The position numbers and the translations under genes were made by a program. The notes under the pieces are model-generated. The model did no database searches. It saw only the letters and a program-made list of their open reading frames with translations, and was not told where the DNA came from. A stretch of 29,060 bases of DNA from Bacteroidales bacterium UBA1205 (lineage in GTDB: Bacteria > Bacteroidota > Bacteroidia > Bacteroidales > WCHB1-69): the NCBI GenBank assembly GCA_002309615.1, contig DBXT01000050.1, positions 1 to 29,060 of the forward strand, given 5' to 3'. Each line of letters opens with the position of its first letter. The first letter of the stretch is position 1. Below are positions 22,115-29,060 of this stretch, in pieces.

Positions 22115-23881
22115 CTAATATTTTATCTGAAACCGTTTAAAATAACTTTTATCCTTTATCACCTCTATGGCTTTGTTATAAGTGTCGTCCGAATCTAACC
22201 ATATTTTTGCTGATAACTCCGTGGGGTAAAGTCTTCTTGCTATTAATGTTTTTATTTGTCGTTTGATATAAGCGTCCGTATCAAATGTTTTATTTCTTTC
22301 TTCTTGAAGTTTTAGATTGTCTTCCATGTATTTTTCCAACATGGATTGTAAAGTATGATTGTTTTTGAATTGCTCATACGAAGTATACATTTGCTTAACA
22401 GTGTCTTTGTGCTCTTTCCAAAAAGATTCAATATAAGCTTGTATATCAAAAGACAATGTGTCCTTTATGCCCTCTTGCTTGGCAAAATTATAAAATTGTT
22501 GCATGGTGGCGGGGTCAACTTCATACGATTTGTAAAAATCTTCAAAATCAGGATATTGATTCAAAATACGGCGTTGATGATTTTCTATATACGACATCAC
22601 AAATTGATTAAATATATTGTTACGGTACAATTGCCAATAATAGTCCGAAACTTTAACGGTATCCATAGGAACAAAAATATCGGGCATGATTCCGCCGCCG
22701 CCGTATACTATTCTTTTTGAGGCGGTATAATATTTGAGCGAATCGGGAAAATGTATGCTGTCGGCATGGGTGAGCTCTCCTGCATTGTAGCGATTAATGG
22801 CGTCTCTGCTATAGTCTTCCACGCCCTCGTAAGGTTTTTGTATGCACCTTCCGCTAGGAATATAATAACGAGATGTGGTAAGCCGTATCAAAGAACTATC
22901 GGGTAGCATAACCTGCGATTGCACCAGCCCTTTTCCGAATGAACGACGACCGATAATAATACCCCTGTCCCAATCTTGTATCGCTCCTGATACTATCTCG
23001 GCAGCCGAAGCTGAATATTCATTAATAAGCACTACCAGTTTGCCTTGTTCAAAACAGCCGTCAAAGCGGGTGTTATAGCTTATTTTGTTGTGGTCTTGAT
23101 TGTTTTGAGTGTACACCACCAATTTGTTGCCGGATAAAAATTCGTCGGCCAGCTCTACAGCGCTATTGAGAAAACCGCCGCCGTTATCTCTTAAATCAAA
23201 AATAAGATTTTGCATGCCTTGCTGTTTTAAGGCATTTACTGCTTTTACAAATTCTTGGTGTGTGGTTTGTGAAAATCGCTCCAATTTTATATAGCCGATA
23301 TTATCATCTATCATAAAATAGGATTCTATGCTATTGATGGGTATTTTGTCTCGTATTATGGTGAAAGTAAGCAGGTTGGGATTGTTGCCGCGTTTCACTT
23401 TTACCACCACCTTGGTGCCCTTTTTCCCTCTTAAATGTTTGAACATCCAATCATTAGTGCATATTTTTCCTACCGCCAAAGTATCATCTACCATTACAAA
23501 TTTATCACCTACTGTAATGCCTACCGTTTCAGCGGGACCGCCTTTAATGGGTTCTACCACCACCAAAGTGTCTTTTATAATTTGAAATTGTACTCCTATC
23601 CCTTCAAAGTTGGCTTGTAAGGGCTCGTTAGTGCGGCTTACATCCTTTTTGGCAATGTAAACGGAATGGGGGTCCAATTCTTTGAGCATTTCTATGGTGC
23701 CTTTTTCCACCAATTTGGCTAAATCCACACTATCCACATAATAAAAATTGAGCAGTTGGACTATGCGATTTACTTTTTGCATTTGTTGATTGTACACTTG
23801 CGATTTGTTTTGTGCCGTTGCAGCATAACTCATCAATACCAAAAGCATACAATATAATATATTCTTGCCTATTCTCTTCAT
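22115..23881 (-). CDS. S41 family C-terminal processing peptidase
   Basis: This 588-residue protease has a signal peptide (about residues 1-23, ending ATAQ), an N-terminal helical segment, a PDZ domain (about 87-175, with FEGIGVQFQ and GGPAETVGITVGDKF), and the tail-specific protease core. LIFDLRDNGGGFLNSAVELADEF is the core motif, and Ser292 (in EYSASAAEI) with Lys317 (in RRSFGKGLVQ) form the Ser-Lys dyad at the standard 25-residue distance. A C-terminal extension of about 180 residues, mostly helical, is usual for the 530-590 residue Bacteroidota form. It acts in the periplasm and cleaves proteins at their C-terminal ends. The substrates are unknown. Confidence 0.92.
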   Translation of the reverse strand: MKRIGKNILYCMLLVLMSYAATAQNKSQVYNQQMQKVNRIVQLLNFYYVDSVDLAKLVEKGTIEMLKELDPHSVYIAKKDVSRTNEPLQANFEGIGVQFQIIKDTLVVVEPIKGGPAETVGITVGDKFVMVDDTLAVGKICTNDWMFKHLRGKKGTKVVVKVKRGNNPNLLTFTIIRDKIPINSIESYFMIDDNIGYIKLERFSQTTHQEFVKAVNALKQQGMQNLIFDLRDNGGGFLNSAVELADEFLSGNKLVVYTQNNQDHNKISYNTRFDGCFEQGKLVVLINEYSASAAEIVSGAIQDWDRGIIIGRRSFGKGLVQSQVMLPDSSLIRLTTSRYYIPSGRCIQKPYEGVEDYSRDAINRYNAGELTHADSIHFPDSLKYYTASKRIVYGGGGIMPDIFVPMDTVKVSDYYWQLYRNNIFNQFVMSYIENHQRRILNQYPDFEDFYKSYEVDPATMQQFYNFAKQEGIKDTLSFDIQAYIESFWKEHKDTVKQMYTSYEQFKNNHTLQSMLEKYMEDNLKLQEERNKTFDTDAYIKRQIKTLIARRLYPTELSAKIWLDSDDTYNKAIEVIKDKSYFKRFQIKY

Positions 23882-23907
23882 CTTTATTTTTTTTAAATTT
23901 GAAAGTG

Positions 23908-23915
23908 CAAAAATA
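23908..23915 (-). promoter_or_regulatory. -7 promoter element of the S41 peptidase gene
   Basis: Reads TATTTTTG on the minus strand, a full TAnnTTTG match, 26 nt upstream of the start. A TTGG on the minus strand (23931-23934) lies near the -33 position. Confidence 0.5.
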
Positions 23916-24021
23916 GCACAAAAAGCAATACCAATTGAAATTCTATACCGGCAATAAATATCGCAAGAAAAAATGCTCTAAAAAAAAACGTTAAAAAACA
24001 AGAAATGTGAAAAAAAAGTGC

Positions 24022-24029
24022 TTACTTTG
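24022..24029 (+). promoter_or_regulatory. Possible -7 element of the aminotransferase gene
   Basis: TTACTTTG deviates from TAnnTTTG at one defined base, 46 nt upstream of the start, in the region shared with the divergent S41 peptidase. Confidence 0.35.
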
Positions 24030-24075
24030 CAGTACTTTAAATATCATTAGAATAATAACATAAAATATTGATAAT

Positions 24076-25092
24076 ATGATGAATATTAAATGGGAAGAAT
24101 TGCCTTTCGGATACGTGAAGACAGACTATAATGTACGTTGTTACTATCGCGACGGCAAATGGGGTGAAGTAGAAGTTTCATCCGACGAAAACATCAACAT
24201 TCACATGGCTGCATCAAGTTTGCACTATGGTCAGGAAGCTTTTGAAGGTTTGAAAGCCTATCGTTGTAAAGACGGAAAAATCCGTATGTTCCGTCCGGAA
24301 GCCAATGCAGAACGTTTGCAAAGCACTTGTCGTGGTATCATGATGCCTGAGCTCAGCACCGAAAAATTTGTGGAAATGTGCAAAAAAGTGGTGAAACTCA
24401 ACGAACGTTTCATTCCTCCTTATGGCACAGGTGCAAGTCTTTATTTGCGTCCTTTATTGGTCGGTACCGGCATCACGGTAGGTGTAAAACCGGCTGATGA
24501 ATACCTTTTCCTTATTTTTGTGACCCCTGTAGGTCCCTATTTTAAAGGAGGTTTCAAAGCCAACCCCTATGTAATTACTCGTAAATACGATCGCAGTGCT
24601 CCTCTTGGCACGGGTATTTATAAAGTGGGCGGTAATTATGCCGCATCACTACGGGCACATGTTGAAGCTTGTCACGGTGGTGAATATGCATGCGAATTCT
24701 ATCTCGACGCAAAAGAAAAGAAATATGTTGATGAAGCCGGTGCTGCCAACTTCTTCGGTATTAAAGATGGCGTTTACATCACTCCGAAATCAACATCCAT
24801 ACTTCCGTCCATCACTAACAAAAGTCTTATGCAATTGGCAGAAGACATGGGCATGAAAGTAGAACGTCGTCCTATAGATGTTGAAGAGTTGTCATCATTC
24901 CAAGAAGCCGGAGCTTGTGGCACAGCCGCTGTAATCAGCCCCATAGAACGTTTGGATGATCCTGAAACAGGTAAAAGCTATCAGTTCGGCAAAGAACCCG
25001 GCCCGTGGTCCAAAAAATTATATGAGCGTCTTCGCGCCATTCAATTAGGAGAATACGAAGATGTTCACCATTGGAACACGATAGTGGAATAA
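24076..25092 (+). CDS. ilvE: Branched-chain amino acid aminotransferase
   Basis: A 338-residue fold-type IV PLP enzyme that makes leucine, isoleucine and valine from their 2-oxoacids with glutamate, and runs in reverse for catabolism. The PLP Schiff-base residue is Lys183 in YKVGGNYAASL. Other landmarks are SSLHYGQEAFEGLKAYR, RLQSTCRGIMMP, YLRPLLVGTG and EAGACGTAAVISPI, the last binding the PLP phosphate. This is the long BCAT form of about 340 residues, as in eukaryotes and Bacteroidota. Two ATG codons are adjacent (24076 and 24079); either may be used. It has its own promoter region and a strong terminator. In an anaerobe its 2-oxoacid products could feed a ketoisovalerate-type oxidoreductase like the one at 1275-4001. 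Confidence 0.94.
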   Translation: MMNIKWEELPFGYVKTDYNVRCYYRDGKWGEVEVSSDENINIHMAASSLHYGQEAFEGLKAYRCKDGKIRMFRPEANAERLQSTCRGIMMPELSTEKFVEMCKKVVKLNERFIPPYGTGASLYLRPLLVGTGITVGVKPADEYLFLIFVTPVGPYFKGGFKANPYVITRKYDRSAPLGTGIYKVGGNYAASLRAHVEACHGGEYACEFYLDAKEKKYVDEAGAANFFGIKDGVYITPKSTSILPSITNKSLMQLAEDMGMKVERRPIDVEELSSFQEAGACGTAAVISPIERLDDPETGKSYQFGKEPGPWSKKLYERLRAIQLGEYEDVHHWNTIVE

Positions 25093-25106
25093 TTGGTCGA
25101 CAAGAT

Positions 25107-25139
25107 AAAAAAAAGAGGGAATATTCCCTCTTTTTTTTT
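25107..25139 (+). terminator. Rho-independent terminator of ilvE
   Basis: GAGGGA (25115-25120) pairs with TCCCTC (25125-25130) around ATAT. Eight A before and nine T after lengthen the stem and give the T-run. Confidence 0.9.
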
Positions 25140-25492
25140 ATTATATATATTATATAATGTAATGACTTTCGGTTTCTCGTTTTCTCATTTCCAACCTGTA
25201 TAAAACAAAAGTTTACAGCTTTCCCCGTTTTTATTCATCAAAATTCTGCGCATACATGTTTTGAGTGGTGAAATTAGTTTGACAAAAAAATTTTTTTTGA
25301 ATAATTATTGGCATAATGCAATGCTTGTTGAAAAAATATTTAGCTCAAAATTAGTCGTTTATATTTTTTTCAAAAAAAACTTTCGTTCTTATCGCTATCA
25401 TTTTTATGAAATTACTATTTTTGTAACCAAATATTTTGTGGAGTATGCCGAAATGCCCTTAAGTGAGTAGGCCTAATAAAATACGTAATTGT
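25140..25492 (+). other. AT-rich non-coding interval ahead of the large surface-protein gene
   Basis: A strongly AT-rich stretch with TA-alternating sequence at 25141-25157 and poly-A/poly-T patches near 25282-25300 and 25367-25380. An open frame from TTG 25261 to 25470 gives 69 residues rich in Phe, Tyr and Lys with no recognisable pattern; I do not regard it as a gene. No tRNA or clear RNA structure is visible. The promoter of the following gene lies at its right end. Confidence 0.5.
25416..25423 (+). promoter_or_regulatory. -7 promoter element of the large surface-protein gene
   Basis: TATTTTTG matches TAnnTTTG fully, giving an untranslated leader of roughly 65 nt before ATG 25493. Confidence 0.5.
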
Positions 25493-28400
25493 ATGAAAAA
25501 ATTTTTTATGCTTCTTTGCGGTTTGATAGTATCGCTGCAAATAGCAAGTGCTCAGGCCGTTGTGGTGGGCAGTGAAAATTTTGATGGGTCCACCCATACT
25601 TTCACATCCACTCCCGGTACAGCATGGACAACTTCGTACAACCCCTATAATTTGGCCGTAAGCGGTACCAAATCTATATGGAGTGAAGTTCCTTTCGGAA
25701 CGGGAGATTCGGTGATACTCACCTCTCCGGTATATGATTGTTCCAACTACGCTTATGTATCCCTTCGTTTCAGCCACATCTGTAAGGTGTCTCCTATGGA
25801 TGAAGTGAGAGTGGAATTTAAACTAAACAATGTGGGTGCCCAATGGCAAGTGTTGCCCGCAAAATCTTATAAGGGTAATGCTGCCAACTATGGTACAACC
25901 GGCTTTAACGCAGCAAGTTATTCCATTTGGAATGCCGCTGATAGTTTGGCTATGCCGGCTAATTCATGGTGGAAGGAAGAAATGTTCGACCTTTCCAATG
26001 ATGTATCTTATTCGGGTGTTCAATTCCGTTTCATTATCAAAAAAGGTAATGTGAGCGGCACACAAATTTCTCATGGTTGGGTAATTGACAATTTTGAACT
26101 ATCCGCTTCCATGTATGAAATCAAACCTCCTGTAGTGGAGTTTTTGACTCATTTTCCCGACACGGTCGGATACACAGGTCCTTATACCGTTAAGGCTAAA
26201 GTTGTGGCTCGTACAGCCATACCTGTAGTTCACCCTGTATTTAATTATACAGTTTCCAATCCCGTTTCCGGTACCTATTCCGATAGTGTATTGATGACAT
26301 CGGTTGAAGGAGACTCCATATGGGAAGCCGTGATTCCTCAACATATCTTTGGAACCACCTATTCATTTTATATATACGGACACGATACGGTAGGTAATTA
26401 CACATTAGCCCGTAGCGGATTTATCAGTGCCCATATAGCAGGTGGTGGCGGAATGTATAAATATATAGGCGATACGGTGAATACCACCACCACAAGTTAT
26501 GCTCCATATTATACCTATTATGACTATAGTTGGTCAAAAATGCTCTATAGGTCCACCGATCTTCCCAATGGTACTAATGCTATCAGCGAAATAGCGTTTA
26601 AAACATACGACATGAATAACACCACAGGTGTAAATAACCAAGAGGTGTATATGAAAGTGGTAACAGATGCCAGTATTACCAATACAAGCTATGTAGACCC
26701 CATTACCGACGGAGCCACTTTAGTGTGGACGGGTAATATTCCGGGCAATTTGGGTGCTAACAAATGGGTTGAGATTCAACTCAACACGCCTTTCCTCGTC
26801 ACCAGCGGAAACGGTTTGTTGATATACTGGTACAATAAAGACGGTTCTTATGAAGGAAGTACTTGTCAATGGTATGCTAATACTTCAAATAACACTTTAG
26901 CCGTTTATAATTATTCCGACGGTTCTATGCCGACAGGCGGTGGTAATACCACATCCAGACCGATTATGCGTATAGTGGCAGGCGGTGTTATCAATGATAG
27001 CAATTCCGTAGCCATGGAAGAAATTATAACACGCGATACTGCCGTAGCAGGACAAGGTCGCCAAGAACCGGTTGTGGTAAAAATACAAAATAAAGGTTAT
27101 GCAAACTTACATTCTGCAGTAATCGGATGGTCTGTCAACGGAGTGGTGCAAACCCCGAAAACATGGACAGGCAATTTGTTTGATGATTATTCCGACACAG
27201 TTACAGTAGGCTATTTTTCACCGGCTGTTAATAAATACGATACTATAGTAGTATGGGTGAATATGCCTAATGGCGTATTGGATACCAATAGGTTTGATGA
27301 TACTTTGTCTAAAGTGGTATTCGGCGCAGCCGATTTGCAATATCAATGGGTGAGTGTTCCTGAAGATACTGTTTATAGTACAGGTCCTCACAAAATGCAA
27401 ATGCGGTTGTGGTCTATGTCAGGCAATACAACAATATCGAATATAAATCTGAAATATCGTTACAAAGATACAACAGGTACATGGTTGGATAGTGCAACCC
27501 TTTCAATGGTCAATATAGGTAAAGATATTTGGCAGGCTGCAATTCCCAACATCCGTTTTAAACATCATGTGGAATATACCGTAACCATGAAAGACTACTT
27601 AAACAATGATATTGTAGTAAGTGGTTATTATTATATTAAGATAGGCGGCGGTGGTGTAGGTTCTATTACCGATTCCATCATTTATGGTGCCAATTCCTCC
27701 AACAACTGTGCAAGTCCATGGGTGGTTACAGGTGATGGTACCAATAGAAATGTATCTGTTTTTCTCAATTCCGGATTGGGTAATCCTTCCCAATCGTTAG
27801 TAGGATTGGCATATACCCCTTATCAGAGTATTACAGCAACATTTACACGGTATCATGTGCAATGTTATGTAAAAGCCACAACAGCTACTTCGGTATCCGC
27901 CTATTTGGATCCTATAGTGGAAGGAGCTACATTGGTATACGATGGAGATCTTAATTTCAACATTAGTGGTCAGCCATGGTGTCCTGTATATTTTGATAGG
28001 GCTTATCGTATCCCCGCAGGACAAAATTTATTGGTATGGTGGGTAGATACTTCCTCTTTGAATAGTTGCAGTCAAAATACAACTACTATTTTCTGGGCTC
28101 AACATACACAAACCGATGGTACTTATAGAGATGCACACAACTATACATCGGGTTGTGGAGGTAGCAATATTAATAATGTATATGCGTGTGTTCCCTATAC
28201 AATGTTTTATTTCGGTACGGAGAAATCAAAAGATTCCACTAATTCAGTAGCATTAGAGGAATTCGCTTCTCCTACGGAAGGAGCTACCGTTACAGGTACA
28301 CAGCCGGTACAAGTAGTGATTAGAAATCAAGGTTTGATAGATTTAACATCTTGCGAAGTGGGTTATTCTGTGGATGGCGTACTCCAAGATACCATTCATT

Positions 28401-29060
28401 GGACGGGTCTTTTGCCTGCCGACTTTGTGGATACTATTGGTTTCGGCACTATCAATATATTGCCGAATACTATTTATGAACTCACTGCATGGGTTGCTAA
28501 CCCGAATGGTGTATATGACTCCACCAATTATGATGATACATTAACCATTTCCACCATTGCATGTACAGGAGCCTTGACAGGTGTGGTGAGCGTTGATCCG
28601 TCGGGTAACGGGGATGCAACTTCCTTGTCATCGGTGTTGTATGCTGTAAAAAATTGTGGTATGAGCGGTAAGTTAACCATTGAAATGGCTGATGGTGTTT
28701 ATGCAGAAGGCATAGACTTGACAGATTTGGCCGGCACCATGGAATCTACAGACACCTTAGTGATAACATCAGCTTCCGGCGATCCTGATGACGTGATATT
28801 CAAATCCGGTGTAACATTGAAAGACCTACAGAATATAGTTATCAGCAATATCACTTTTGAAAGTACAAGTCATGGTGTTAACTTTGTATCGGTGTGCGAT
28901 AATATAGAAATTAACGGTTGTAACTTTATACTGAATCCTACAGCTACAGGTACAACAGTTTGCGGTATCAGATACAACGGTACAGCCAGCTCCCCGATAA
29001 TGGGTAATATTCGTATTTTGAACAACACCTTCAGTGGTGGCGGTACAGGTATTTATATGT
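25493..29060 (+). CDS. Large secreted multidomain adhesin-like protein, 3' end outside the window
   Basis: The frame is open from ATG 25493 to the right edge: 1189 codons and no stop. A signal peptide (MKKFFMLLCGLIVSLQIASAQA) is followed by residues 23-205, a jelly-roll-like region resembling MAM/choice-of-anchor domains (ENFDG near the start, W-V-I-D-N-F-E-L at its end). Then come two diverged copies of one cassette. Copy A has an Ig-like module (210-316), a Tyr-rich beta-sandwich (321-498) and a CARDB-like module (499-611). Copy B has the same three at 614-720, 724-908 and 914-1022. From about 1024 a right-handed beta-helix begins (SGDPDDVIFKSG; ISNITFESTSHGV; IEINGCNFI; IRILNNTFSGGGTGI). 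No catalytic motif is seen. Such proteins are commonly exported by the type IX system, but the sorting domain would be at the unseen C-terminus. Surface adhesion is inference. Confidence 0.85.
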   Translation, partial: MKKFFMLLCGLIVSLQIASAQAVVVGSENFDGSTHTFTSTPGTAWTTSYNPYNLAVSGTKSIWSEVPFGTGDSVILTSPVYDCSNYAYVSLRFSHICKVSPMDEVRVEFKLNNVGAQWQVLPAKSYKGNAANYGTTGFNAASYSIWNAADSLAMPANSWWKEEMFDLSNDVSYSGVQFRFIIKKGNVSGTQISHGWVIDNFELSASMYEIKPPVVEFLTHFPDTVGYTGPYTVKAKVVARTAIPVVHPVFNYTVSNPVSGTYSDSVLMTSVEGDSIWEAVIPQHIFGTTYSFYIYGHDTVGNYTLARSGFISAHIAGGGGMYKYIGDTVNTTTTSYAPYYTYYDYSWSKMLYRSTDLPNGTNAISEIAFKTYDMNNTTGVNNQEVYMKVVTDASITNTSYVDPITDGATLVWTGNIPGNLGANKWVEIQLNTPFLVTSGNGLLIYWYNKDGSYEGSTCQWYANTSNNTLAVYNYSDGSMPTGGGNTTSRPIMRIVAGGVINDSNSVAMEEIITRDTAVAGQGRQEPVVVKIQNKGYANLHSAVIGWSVNGVVQTPKTWTGNLFDDYSDTVTVGYFSPAVNKYDTIVVWVNMPNGVLDTNRFDDTLSKVVFGAADLQYQWVSVPEDTVYSTGPHKMQMRLWSMSGNTTISNINLKYRYKDTTGTWLDSATLSMVNIGKDIWQAAIPNIRFKHHVEYTVTMKDYLNNDIVVSGYYYIKIGGGGVGSITDSIIYGANSSNNCASPWVVTGDGTNRNVSVFLNSGLGNPSQSLVGLAYTPYQSITATFTRYHVQCYVKATTATSVSAYLDPIVEGATLVYDGDLNFNISGQPWCPVYFDRAYRIPAGQNLLVWWVDTSSLNSCSQNTTTIFWAQHTQTDGTYRDAHNYTSGCGGSNINNVYACVPYTMFYFGTEKSKDSTNSVALEEFASPTEGATVTGTQPVQVVIRNQGLIDLTSCEVGYSVDGVLQDTIHWTGLLPADFVDTIGFGTINILPNTIYELTAWVANPNGVYDSTNYDDTLTISTIACTGALTGVVSVDPSGNGDATSLSSVLYAVKNCGMSGKLTIEMADGVYAEGIDLTDLAGTMESTDTLVITSASGDPDDVIFKSGVTLKDLQNIVISNITFESTSHGVNFVSVCDNIEINGCNFILNPTATGTTVCGIRYNGTASSPIMGNIRILNNTFSGGGTGIYM

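Noticed and set aside
25261..25470. 69-residue open frame in the AT-rich gap before the surface protein
   Set aside because: It begins at TTG, is rich in Phe, Tyr, Lys and Asn as expected for random AT-rich DNA, has no domain pattern, and covers the promoter of the next gene.
1..29060. tRNA, rRNA, CRISPR array, insertion sequence or prophage
   Set aside because: On reading both strands I saw no tRNA cloverleaf, no repeat-spacer array, no transposase or integrase motifs and no phage structural genes.

Overview
The window is from the chromosome of a Bacteroidota bacterium, most likely an anaerobic member of the Bacteroidales. The evidence is an AT-rich genome, many upstream regions with the Bacteroidota -7 element TAnnTTTG instead of a TATAAT box, weak Shine-Dalgarno sequences, a fused FeoA-FeoB, the block rplM-rpsI-rpsB-tsf, a four-subunit ferredoxin-dependent 2-oxoacid oxidoreductase, and a large modular secreted protein of the kind common in this phylum. 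The exact genus cannot be told from the sequence.

Layout. 1-1086: the tail of a hotdog thioesterase, a small three-helix membrane protein, and a convergent HAD phosphatase. 1275-4001: delta-alpha-beta-gamma subunits of a 2-oxoacid:ferredoxin oxidoreductase, closed by a strong terminator. 4184-7827: a tightly packed, partly overlapping chain rbfA - ABC permease - apbE - recF. 7990-10786: an OmpH/Skp chaperone, glucose-6-phosphate isomerase and an agmatinase-family enzyme. 10938-16830: a metal-homeostasis cluster with an OprB-like porin, FeoAB fusion, FeoB-associated Cys-rich peptide, Cu/Zn-type permease with a fused HMA domain, and a His-rich CDF exporter. Its upstream region carries two similar palindromes one A-tract apart. 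17009-18416: an NfeD-stomatin pair. 18486-21171 (minus strand): rplM-rpsI-rpsB-tsf, with structured leader and spacer regions. 21395-23881 (minus): an exported nitroreductase-fold protein and an S41 C-terminal processing protease. 24076-25092: branched-chain aminotransferase.

From 25493 to the right edge runs one uninterrupted reading frame of at least 1189 codons that leaves the window without a stop. I translated it codon by codon. It has a signal peptide, an N-terminal jelly-roll-like region, two diverged copies of a three-module cassette (Ig-like, beta-sandwich, CARDB-like), and the start of a right-handed beta-helix. It is the least explained gene here and the main candidate for something undescribed.

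Most of the rest is housekeeping or central metabolism. The best leads are the modular surface protein, the twin palindromes ahead of the metal cluster, and the candidate ribosomal-protein leader RNAs.
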